From the NCBI GenBank assembly GCA_024278715.1, contig JAJRSN010000386.1:1-8394 (forward strand): a stretch of DNA of 8,394 nt, given 5' to 3'. Source of the stretch: Calditrichota bacterium (GTDB lineage Bacteria; Calditrichota; Calditrichia; Calditrichales; Calditrichaceae). Shown piece after piece: positions 1-6,403 of this stretch. Every line of letters begins with the position of its first letter. Position 1 is the first letter of the stretch. Position numbers and translations under genes: made by a program. The notes under the pieces are model-generated. The model worked only from the letters and a program-made list of their open reading frames with translations, had not been told where the DNA came from and did not search any database.

Positions 1-1904
1 AACCTTTACGCCTGTTCGATTACAGGTTATCCGAGGACGGAAAAAAGATACTTTTCAAAACGGATGCCAGGCGAGTGTGGCGACGATTTGACGAAGCGCG
101 TTTTCTGGTCTATGATTTAAAAACCCATAAACTAACCCCGGTGCATAACGATTCCGCCCGCGTGCGCCACGCCAAATTATCTCCCGACGGTCAAAAAGCT
201 GGCTACGTATTGGATAATAATCTTTTTGTTCAGGATTTAAGCAGCGGTCAAATCAGGCAGATCACCCATGACGGTTCCGACGATATAATCAACGGACAAT
301 TCGATTGGGTTTATGAAGAGGAATTCGGCAGTTCGGACGGCTGGCGCTGGTCGCCGGACGGAAAAAAGATCGCCTTCTGGCGGGTGGATCAGTCGAACGA
401 ACCCACCTTTAGCTGGACCGAGTTCGAAGGCAAATACGGCAAGGTTCGTACTATTCATTATCCCAAAGCGGGAGACGCCAACGCTCTGGTGAAGATTGTC
501 GTTTATCACCTGGATTCCGGAAAAACGGTCCGGATGAATATCGGAGAAGAGACCGACATTTACATTCCGCGCATCAAATGGACGCAGAATCCCGAAATTC
601 TTGCCATCGAGCGAATGAACCGCTTGCAAAATAAACTGGAGTTGCTGCTGGGAAACTGCAATAACGGAAGCACGAGGGTTATTCTTACCGAAACTGATTC
701 CTGCTGGGTGGACGTCCGCGACGATCTGACTTTTCTTAAAAAGAAAGATTTGTTTGTCTGGACTTCGGAGCGCGACGGATTTCGGCACATCTATCTCTAT
801 AATCTGAAAGGAAATTTGAAAAGACAACTGACCAAAGGGAATTGGGAAGTAACCAGCGTTTTTGGCGTGGACGAAAAAAGCGGCAGAGTGTTGTTTTCCG
901 CCAATAAGGGCAGTTCCATTGAAAATCACGTCTTTTCGGTCAAACTAAACGGAAAAGGATTAAAAAAATTAACAAAAATAGCGGGAAGTCATCGGGCAGA
1001 TTTCTCGCCGAATCGGAAATACTTTATTGATTCTTATTCAGCTTTTTCGATTCCGCCGGTAATTGCCCTTTGCGACTCAAAAGGGAAGACAATTCGCAAA
1101 CTTGTAGAAAACACGATGGATATTTTTGATGATGTGAAGATTGCAGTTCCCCAATATCTGACATTCAAAACCAAAGACGGAGTTGAACTGAACGCGCGAA
1201 TCATCAAACCAGTGGATTTTGATTCCACCAAAAAATATCCGGTATTAATTTACGGTTACGGGGGACCCGGCTCGCAACTGGTACGGGATACGTGGAGCCG
1301 GTCGATTTTATGGTACACCCTACTCACTCAAAAAGGCTATATCGTCTTCACCGTCGATAACCGCGGTACCGGCGGACGAGGCAAGGCGTTTAAAAATCTG
1401 GCTTACGGAAATATCGGCAAATATGCCTTGCAGGATCACATCGAGGCGGCTAAGTATCTTGCCAGCCTGCCTTACGTGGATAAAAACCGCATCGGTATTT
1501 GGGGATGGAGCGGCGGCGGATATTTGACCTTAATGGCAATGACCAAAGGAGCGGAATATTTTAAAGCGGGAATCGCCGTCGCGCCCGTTGCGGATTTCAG
1601 ACTATACGATACCATCTGGACCGAACGTTATATGGGACTTCCTCAGCAAAACCAGGCGGGCTACGATTCGACTTCGGTTTTAACTTATGTCGATCGTTAC
1701 AAGGGCGGATTACTTATTGTCCACGGAAGCTCGGACGATAACGTTCACATGCAGAACACAATGCAGGTGATTAAGCGTTTTCAGGAAGCGGGAAAGCAGT
1801 TCCGATTAATGATTTATCCCGGATTGAACCACAGTTTGATCGGTCCTAATTCCCGTTACCATTTGTACACAATGATGACCGATTTTATCCTTGAAAATCT
1901 GTGA
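1..1904 (+). CDS. Dipeptidyl-peptidase IV-type serine peptidase (family S9B), 5'-truncated by the window edge
   Basis: Exported peptidase predicted to release N-terminal dipeptides (X-Pro or X-Ala type) from oligopeptides. The frame is open from base 3 with no start in view. The GTG at 75 lies inside conserved propeller sequence and is not the real start, so roughly the first 90-120 residues, including any signal peptide, are missing (S9B enzymes are usually 700-760 aa). Residues counted from base 75: an N-terminal beta-propeller with repeated SPDG-type turns; DWVYEEE at 77-83, whose last two Glu match the double-Glu clamp that holds the substrate amino terminus in DPP IV; oxyanion-hole segment YGGPGSQ; nucleophile motif GWSGGGY with Ser479; HGSSDDN with Asp554; and NHS with His586 near the C-terminus. 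The triad is complete. Well-known DPP IVs have GWSYGGY, so the residue after Ser is Gly instead of Tyr. The gene ends in its own terminator. The double-Glu motif argues against a plain prolyl oligopeptidase or acylaminoacyl peptidase. Confidence 0.93.
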   Translation, partial: PLRLFDYRLSEDGKKILFKTDARRVWRRFDEARFLVYDLKTHKLTPVHNDSARVRHAKLSPDGQKAGYVLDNNLFVQDLSSGQIRQITHDGSDDIINGQFDWVYEEEFGSSDGWRWSPDGKKIAFWRVDQSNEPTFSWTEFEGKYGKVRTIHYPKAGDANALVKIVVYHLDSGKTVRMNIGEETDIYIPRIKWTQNPEILAIERMNRLQNKLELLLGNCNNGSTRVILTETDSCWVDVRDDLTFLKKKDLFVWTSERDGFRHIYLYNLKGNLKRQLTKGNWEVTSVFGVDEKSGRVLFSANKGSSIENHVFSVKLNGKGLKKLTKIAGSHRADFSPNRKYFIDSYSAFSIPPVIALCDSKGKTIRKLVENTMDIFDDVKIAVPQYLTFKTKDGVELNARIIKPVDFDSTKKYPVLIYGYGGPGSQLVRDTWSRSILWYTLLTQKGYIVFTVDNRGTGGRGKAFKNLAYGNIGKYALQDHIEAAKYLASLPYVDKNRIGIWGWSGGGYLTLMAMTKGAEYFKAGIAVAPVADFRLYDTIWTERYMGLPQQNQAGYDSTSVLTYVDRYKGGLLIVHGSSDDNVHMQNTMQVIKRFQEAGKQFRLMIYPGLNHSLIGPNSRYHLYTMMTDFILENL

Positions 1905-1916
1905 CCCTTCTTTTCC

Positions 1917-1946
1917 GAAGCGCCGGCTTTTAGGGTCGGCGCTTTT
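1917..1946 (+). terminator. Rho-independent terminator of the DPP IV-type gene
   Basis: Thirteen bases after the TGA, arms AGCGCCGGC (1919-1927) and GTCGGCGCT (1935-1943) form a 9-bp stem with one G-T wobble and a 7-base loop. Flanking A-T and G-T pairs can extend the stem, and a run of four T follows (1943-1946). It separates the peptidase gene from the acyl-CoA synthetase unit. Confidence 0.85.
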
Positions 1947-2046
1947 CCTCTCATAATTTTATTTCCGCCGCTATTTGACAATATTTCTGTAATTTGTTTT
2001 CAAATTTCAAAAAACGTAAATTGACCCATTATTAAATTCCTTTTTT

Positions 2047-2052
2047 AGGAGG
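2047..2052 (+). promoter_or_regulatory. Strong Shine-Dalgarno of the acyl-CoA synthetase
   Basis: AGGAGG sits 8 bases before the ATG at 2061 and fixes this start. It is the strongest ribosome binding site in the window, suggesting high translation. The AT-rich stretch upstream (about 1950-2046) probably holds the promoter. A TTGACA occurs at 1975-1980, but I see no good -10 at normal spacing. Confidence 0.8.
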
Positions 2053-2060
2053 AACTTTTC

Positions 2061-3836
2061 ATGTTTCAAAGTGTACTGCACATCGTATTTAATACAATTA
2101 AAGATTACCCCGAAAAACCTGTTTTCCGTTATTTTCGTGAACATAAATGGCGTGATATTACCTATCGGGAATTGGGCGATCGGATCCGCTGGTTAACTCA
2201 CGGATTGATGCACAGAGGTTTAAAAGCCGGAGACCGAATTGCCATATTGTCTAACAATCTTCCGGAATGGGCGATTTCCGATTTTGCCGTTTTCGGTTTA
2301 CGCGGCGTTGTAGTTCCCATTTATCCCACCCTGCCCCCAAACCAGATCGCTTATATTTTAAACGACGCCGGCGTAAAAGCGATTTTTGTCGAAGATGTTC
2401 TTCAATATGATAAGATTAATTCCATTCGTGATCAGGTGCCTGATTTGAAAATGATTTTTAGCTACGAATCCATTTCGGGAATTCCCGATTTTAATCGGTT
2501 GACAGAAGAGGGTAAAGACCATCGGGAAAAAAATCCCGACGCCTTTGAAAAGTCCATGGATAAAATTGATCCGGAAGAGACATGCAGCTTGGTTTACACA
2601 TCCGGAACAACAGGCGAACCAAAGGGCGTAATGCTGTGCCATCGCGGATTTGTGACGGACATTGTGAACTCGGAAGAAGTGTTAAAATTGCGATCCGACG
2701 ACATTTTCTTATCGTTCCTTCCGTTGAGTCATCTTTACGAACGTCTGGCGGGGCACTGGTGTCCCATTTACCGGGGCGCGACCATCCATTATGCCCGCGG
2801 TCTGGACACGGTCATTGAAGATGTCGCGATCAGCCGACCGACGATTATGGTAAGTGTGCCACGGTTATATGAAAAAATAGCCAATACATTACAAGAGAAG
2901 GCGGAGCAGAGCTCGGCAATAGCCCGCAATATTTTCTACTGGTCGATTGGCACCGGGTTGGAATATCACGAACAACGCAGAAAAGGCGAAGTTTCCGGAT
3001 GGCTGATCCGCAGATACAAACTGGCTGAAAAACTGGTTTTTAATAAGGTAAAGGCAAAATTAGGCGGTCGTTTCCGCTATCCCATTGCCGGCGGCGCGCC
3101 GCTTTCCGTTGAAACGCTTAAGATTTTTGAAGCCATCGGTTTGCCGATTATCGAAGGGTACGGAATGACCGAAACCCATTTAATTATTACGCTCACTCCT
3201 CCCGGACAGGTGGAGTACGGCTCGTGCGGAAAACCCATCAAAGATGTGGAAATAAAAATTGCCGACGACGGAGAAGTGCTTGTCAGAGGTCCCGTTTTGA
3301 TGAAAGGGTATTACAATAAACCGGATTTAACCAAAGAAACCATCGACGAAGAGGGGTGGCTGCATACCGGCGACATCGGTTATTTGAATGAGGAAAGGTT
3401 TCTTTTTTTAACCGACCGCAAAAAGAATATCATCGTTACCTCCGGCGGAAAAAACGTTGCTCCCGCGCCGATTGAACACAAATTGAAAACCAGCAAATAT
3501 ATTGAGGATGTTTGTCTTGTGGGTAATCATCGAAAATTCGTTTCGGCGTTGATAATTCCGGCTTATGAGATTATTAAAGAATGGGCAACCGGACAGGGTA
3601 TCGACATTGAAAACAATGGGGAAATGATTAAACATGATAAGGTGCACGAATTGATTCAGAAAGAGATCGATCGCTTACAGAAGAGTTTTGCTCGATACGA
3701 GAAAGTTAAAAAATTTGTACTGCTGCAGGAGCCGTTCTCGCTTGAAAGAGGGGAATTAACTCCCAGCCTGAAAATAAAACGCAGTGTTGTCGAAAAGCGC
3801 TATAAGGACGTGATCGATTTGATTTATCAGGAATAA
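2061..3836 (+). CDS. Long-chain fatty-acid-CoA ligase (AMP-forming acyl-CoA synthetase, FAA1/FadD15-like)
   Basis: Activates a fatty acid with ATP to acyl-AMP, then transfers it to coenzyme A, feeding beta-oxidation or lipid synthesis from the cytosolic face of the membrane. The 591 residues match the usual length of this group. Motifs of the ANL adenylate-forming superfamily appear in order: P-loop YTSGTTGEPKG (179-189); EGYGMTE (365-371), which binds the adenylate; HTGD with Asp438, which contacts the ribose; TDRKKN (451-456) at the hinge between large and small domains; and GELTPSLKIKR (564-574), with Lys571 the likely adenylation lysine. The GELTPSLKIKR ending and the insertion between the P-loop and EGYGMTE region are typical of long-chain enzymes rather than acetyl-CoA synthetases. 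No signal peptide is seen. It begins a probable operon, with the lipoprotein hydrolase 43 bases downstream. Chain-length preference cannot be read from the sequence. Confidence 0.95.
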   Translation: MFQSVLHIVFNTIKDYPEKPVFRYFREHKWRDITYRELGDRIRWLTHGLMHRGLKAGDRIAILSNNLPEWAISDFAVFGLRGVVVPIYPTLPPNQIAYILNDAGVKAIFVEDVLQYDKINSIRDQVPDLKMIFSYESISGIPDFNRLTEEGKDHREKNPDAFEKSMDKIDPEETCSLVYTSGTTGEPKGVMLCHRGFVTDIVNSEEVLKLRSDDIFLSFLPLSHLYERLAGHWCPIYRGATIHYARGLDTVIEDVAISRPTIMVSVPRLYEKIANTLQEKAEQSSAIARNIFYWSIGTGLEYHEQRRKGEVSGWLIRRYKLAEKLVFNKVKAKLGGRFRYPIAGGAPLSVETLKIFEAIGLPIIEGYGMTETHLIITLTPPGQVEYGSCGKPIKDVEIKIADDGEVLVRGPVLMKGYYNKPDLTKETIDEEGWLHTGDIGYLNEERFLFLTDRKKNIIVTSGGKNVAPAPIEHKLKTSKYIEDVCLVGNHRKFVSALIIPAYEIIKEWATGQGIDIENNGEMIKHDKVHELIQKEIDRLQKSFARYEKVKKFVLLQEPFSLERGELTPSLKIKRSVVEKRYKDVIDLIYQE

Positions 3837-3864
3837 TCGGCGGTTTGTGAATAAGGGAAATTTC

Positions 3865-3869
3865 AGGAG
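3865..3869 (+). promoter_or_regulatory. Shine-Dalgarno that sets the lipoprotein hydrolase start
   Basis: AGGAG lies 10 bases before the ATG at 3880. It falls inside the reading frame if the upstream in-frame GTG at 3847 is used, so it favours the ATG. The ATG start also places a normal lipoprotein signal peptide at the very N-terminus. Confidence 0.7.
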
Positions 3870-3879
3870 AAAAAAGAAA

Positions 3880-4623
3880 ATGTCTTCGGGAAAAATAACA
3901 ACGGTTTTTGTGTTTGCGTTTTTAATGTTTTCGTGCTCATCGCGACTTGTGACAAACAGAGAGGGTTCCATGAATTTACGGCAAAAACACACTACAGCCA
4001 AAGTATGTAAAACCTTGGATGTGAATTATCTTTTGTATGTTCCGCAGAACGAAAACGATCCCCAAAAAAAATTGCCGTTGCTGATTTTTTTACACGGAGC
4101 GGGCGAGCGAGGCAACGATTTGAAATTGGTTACCAAACACGGTCCTCCTAAACTTATTGCGCAGGGCAGGGACTTCCCCTTTATCGTCGTAGCGCCCCAA
4201 TGTCCCTCCGGCGAATGGTGGTCGGTTCCTGAATTGGATTTATGGCTGGATCAATTATTGAAGGAGCTGCCCGTCGATAAAGAGCGGATTTATTTAACTG
4301 GTTTAAGCATGGGCGGTTTTGGCACCTGGGCATGGGCGACCGAGCGACCCGATCGTTTTGCAGCCATTGCACCGATTTGCGGAGGAGGAGAACCGTTTTT
4401 GGCGGATCGCCTTAAAAATATTCCCGTGTGGGTTTTTCACGGCGTCAAAGATCCGGTTGTGCCGATTCGCAGATCCGAAGAAATGGTGGAAGCGTTAAAA
4501 AAAGCAGGTGCAGATGTCAGGTTTACCGTTTATCCCGAAGCCGGACATGATTCATGGACCGAAACCTACGACAATCCCGAATTGTACCGATGGTTCTTAA
4601 AACATAAAATTTCCGTAAAATAA
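3880..4623 (+). CDS. Lipoprotein alpha/beta hydrolase (predicted esterase/peptidase, dienelactone-hydrolase/phospholipase-like)
   Basis: Predicted serine hydrolase anchored by lipid outside the cytoplasm; its natural ester or peptide substrate is unknown. Starting at ATG 3880 (247 aa), residues 1-18 are a signal peptide with a charged start and a hydrophobic core ending MFS, followed by Cys19. This is a slightly imperfect lipobox, since Leu is usual at -3. The mature part carries HGAGERGND (72-80), a typical oxyanion-hole segment; GLSMGG with nucleophile Ser143; HGVKDPVVP with Asp191; and GHDSW with His223, a complete triad in canonical order and spacing. It resembles the compact 'predicted peptidase' esterases related to polyhydroxybutyrate-depolymerase-like and carboxylesterase/phospholipase families. 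It follows the acyl-CoA synthetase with no terminator between, so co-transcription is likely. A role in freeing acyl groups for that synthetase is inference only. Confidence 0.85.
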   Translation: MSSGKITTVFVFAFLMFSCSSRLVTNREGSMNLRQKHTTAKVCKTLDVNYLLYVPQNENDPQKKLPLLIFLHGAGERGNDLKLVTKHGPPKLIAQGRDFPFIVVAPQCPSGEWWSVPELDLWLDQLLKELPVDKERIYLTGLSMGGFGTWAWATERPDRFAAIAPICGGGEPFLADRLKNIPVWVFHGVKDPVVPIRRSEEMVEALKKAGADVRFTVYPEAGHDSWTETYDNPELYRWFLKHKISVK

Positions 4624-4674
4624 AAATTTGAATCATTGTTTTGAGAGGCGGATTTCGATAAAAACGAAGCCGGA

Positions 4675-4696
4675 AAACGAGCGGCGGAATAGCCGC
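4675..4696 (-). terminator. Weak candidate terminator for anmK
   Basis: Read on the minus strand, GCGGC-TATTCC-GCCGC forms a 5-bp stem with a 6-base loop, followed two bases later by four T. It lies about 85 bases past the anmK stop. The stem is short and the T-run brief, so efficiency is doubtful. Confidence 0.35.
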
Positions 4697-4735
4697 AGAT
4701 TCCCGAACCACAAGAACAAAAAGATATCGTCCTTT

Positions 4736-4765
4736 GAATCCCACTGTCATTACCCGATGTCGGGA
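4736..4765. repeat. Possible dispersed palindromic repeat copy
   Basis: GAATCCC (4736-4742), ACTGTCATT (4743-4751) and CCCGATGTCGGG (4753-4764) occur in tandem. This resembles the widespread short bacterial repeats in which a TGTCATTCCCG-type arm pairs with a CGGGAAT arm. Only one copy is in the window, so repeat status is a guess from resemblance. Confidence 0.35.
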
Positions 4766-4779
4766 AAGTTTACAATTTT

Positions 4780-5970
4780 TTACGGCGGGCAGATTTTACC
4801 CAAAACAGTCGCCGACCTTGCGCCGGTTACCTGAGGAATGTTGGAAGGATTTCCCAGCAATGTTTCGTTGGCTAAAACGGCAAAGCCTATGGCTTCTTTA
4901 AATTCATTGTCAAGTCCAAGCTCGTCTGTGATTTTTACGGCGATTTTGCCGAAAAGATGTTGAATTTGCCCGGTTAAAAACGGATTGCAGGCGCCTCCTC
5001 CGCTGATAACCACTTCTTTTACGGGAGAGACCGGATGAATAAATTCGCGGTAATTTTCCCGGATGCAGTACGCCGTGTAAAAGGTCAATGTGTGCAGCAC
5101 GTCGTAAATGTCTATATCGTTTTTCTCTATAAATTTTCTCAACTTATTTTCGAAAAAGATGCCGTAATGCTCACGTCCAGTGGACTTTGGCGGCAAGGCT
5201 GAAATAAAAGGATCAATTTTTTGAAGATAGCCGAGGAGCTTTTCCGAGAGCTTTCCCTGTTTTGCCAAAAAACCGTTTTCATCATAAGGTTTTTGAAAAA
5301 AGATTTGAGTGAAACGGTCAATTAAAATGTTCCCGGGACCGCAGTCGAAGGCGGCGACTTTTTTAATGTCTCCGTCGGCTGGGATAAAGGTCAGGTTGGA
5401 GATTCCGCCGATGTTTACAGTTAGGATGTTTTTTCGAAAGCGGGAAAAATAGATCCAATCGAAATAGGGGATTAAAGGCGCGCCCTGTCCCCCGAAAGCC
5501 ATGTCAGCCACGCGGAAATCGCCGATCACGGTAATACCGGTAAGTTTTGCCAGCACCGAAGGATCGCCCAATTGAAGAGTGGAAGTTACGGGTACATCGA
5601 TAAAAGTTTTTTCATTGGGCTGATGCCAGATTGTTTGCCCGTGACTACCGATGAAACGGATTTGTTGCGGGGATAAACCGTTTTCCTCTAAAAAATCGAG
5701 CACCATTTCCGCCCAGATTTTGGCAAGGTAAAAATTTAACTGGCTGAGAATAGCGGCGTCATTATTTCCGGGTTGTAACAATTTTAGCAATTCGTTTTGC
5801 TGCTTTGTAGAGTAGGGAAAGTTGCGTCCTTTGATCAATTCGAGGCGCGTTTGACGCTTTTCTCCTTTAATGGAAACAAGAGCGATGTCAAGACCGTCAC
5901 AGGATGTTCCCGACATCAGACCAAGAGCTAACTTTTGAACGTCTGCCGGTAGATTAAAAACTGCTGTCAT
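4780..5970 (-). CDS. anmK: Anhydro-N-acetylmuramic acid kinase
   Basis: Cytosolic kinase of cell-wall recycling: it cleaves the 1,6-anhydro ring of anhydroMurNAc and phosphorylates it to MurNAc-6-phosphate. At 396 aa it is full length (family about 370-400). Motifs in order: MSGTSCDGLD (19-28), the family signature and phosphate-binding loop of the ASKHA fold; GSHGQTIWH (108-116); DFRVADMAFGGQGAPLIPYF (151-170), the most diagnostic block; NIGGISN (186-192); FDCGPGN (208-214), which probably carries the general-base Asp; and SGGGACNP (323-330), which binds nucleotide. The C-terminal TGAR segment is also conserved. The ATG at 5970 lies 18 codons before MSGTS, as expected, but only a weak GACGGG-like ribosome site precedes it. 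It stands alone on the minus strand. Its usual pathway partner, the MurNAc-6-phosphate etherase MurQ, is not in the window. Confidence 0.97.
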   Translation of the reverse strand: MTAVFNLPADVQKLALGLMSGTSCDGLDIALVSIKGEKRQTRLELIKGRNFPYSTKQQNELLKLLQPGNNDAAILSQLNFYLAKIWAEMVLDFLEENGLSPQQIRFIGSHGQTIWHQPNEKTFIDVPVTSTLQLGDPSVLAKLTGITVIGDFRVADMAFGGQGAPLIPYFDWIYFSRFRKNILTVNIGGISNLTFIPADGDIKKVAAFDCGPGNILIDRFTQIFFQKPYDENGFLAKQGKLSEKLLGYLQKIDPFISALPPKSTGREHYGIFFENKLRKFIEKNDIDIYDVLHTLTFYTAYCIRENYREFIHPVSPVKEVVISGGGACNPFLTGQIQHLFGKIAVKITDELGLDNEFKEAIGFAVLANETLLGNPSNIPQVTGARSATVLGKICPP

Positions 5971-6296
5971 GTGCCCGTCTGTTTGTTAATGGTAATTGCT
6001 AAAATCCGTCTCTCAATGCAAGATTAAATACGAAATTTTTTTCGAACTATCGGGAAGTCGGTTCCGGACAATATTCGGATTTTGAATGTGTTCTGACTTC
6101 CGGTTCCGAATTCCGTTTTAAAACAAAACAGAATCTCTGTCGCTTTAGGGCGTAAGATACAAAGAAAAATTTAAAATTCAAAAGGAAGTGTGCTTAACCG
6201 TTATTCACAGAGTCAGAACGGATAGTCTGGTTGCAAAACAACTAAAAAATCTCTTTTTCTCTTTTCGCGGACAGTGCAATACGGAAATTTTCTACC

Positions 6297-6328
6297 CCGC
6301 CCGGCTGTTGTTTGGCGATGCAGCGCGG
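6297..6328. other. Bulged GC-rich hairpin in the SDR upstream region
   Basis: CCGC (6297-6300) pairs with GCGG (6325-6328), and GCTG (6304-6307) with CAGC (6321-6324), leaving a CCG bulge and a 13-base loop. It has no T-tract on either strand, so it is not a plain terminator. It could be an operator-like structure just upstream of the SDR promoter, or chance. Confidence 0.25.
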
Positions 6329-6345
6329 TAAAAAATTTTGAATTA

Positions 6346-6377
6346 TTTGAATATAATCGTTTCAGACTCTAATTTTA
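6346..6377 (+). promoter_or_regulatory. Candidate promoter of the SDR gene
   Basis: Two readings overlap. TATAAT at 6352-6357 is a perfect sigma70-type -10, but no good -35 lies 16-18 bases before it. Alternatively, TTTG (6346-6349), 20 bases, then TAATTTTA (6370-6377) is close to the Bacteroidetes-type TTTG / TAnnTTTG pair. Either would give a short leader before the ATG at 6404. Confidence 0.35.
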
Positions 6378-6403
6378 AAAAATCAAATTCGGCGGAGCAT
6401 TAA

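Larger units (their letters stand above)
4624..4779. other. Convergent intergenic gap with repeat-like palindrome
   Basis: This 156-base gap lies between two converging genes. It contains the hairpin at 4681-4696 and the palindrome at 4753-4764 (CCCGATGTCGGG), which is directly preceded by ACTGTCATT. No credible gene is present: short open frames here are antisense to each other and unlike known proteins. I see no terminator with a T-tract for the + strand lipoprotein gene. Confidence 0.6.
5971..6403. other. Divergent intergenic region (433 bases), non-coding
   Basis: This spacer separates the divergent anmK and SDR genes and must hold promoters for both. It is AT-rich with several short inverted repeats: CGAAA-TTTT-TTTCG at 6031-6044, GGAAGTC at 6053-6059 pairing with GACTTCC at 6095-6101, and a bulged hairpin at 6297-6328. 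CGGTTCCG occurs twice as a direct repeat (6059-6066 and 6101-6108). I see no tRNA, no recognisable riboswitch and no credible small gene. Confidence 0.6.

Noticed and set aside
237..929. 230-aa open frame on the minus strand inside the DPP IV-type gene
   Set aside because: It is a shadow frame: the plus strand has unambiguous S9B motifs throughout, and the minus translation shows no recognisable domain.
1975..2003. TTGACA as part of a promoter for the acyl-CoA synthetase
   Set aside because: At 16-18 bases downstream the sequence is TTTCAA-like, with no acceptable -10, so I do not call a defined promoter, although one must lie nearby.
3847..3879. Upstream GTG start for the lipoprotein hydrolase
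   Set aside because: It would bury the AGGAG site inside the gene and put 11 charged residues before the signal peptide. ATG 3880 fits better.
4523..4750. 75-aa minus-strand frame overlapping the lipoprotein 3' end
   Set aside because: It is antisense to conserved hydrolase sequence, including the GHDSW motif, and has no homology-like features.
4753..4764. Palindrome CCCGATGTCGGG as a terminator
   Set aside because: The stem is only 4 bp once a loop is allowed, and no T-run follows directly on either strand.
4628..4834. 68-aa plus-strand open frame after the lipoprotein gene
   Set aside because: It has no ribosome site, runs through the palindromic segment and ends antisense to the conserved anmK C-terminus. 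Its composition looks like translated spacer.
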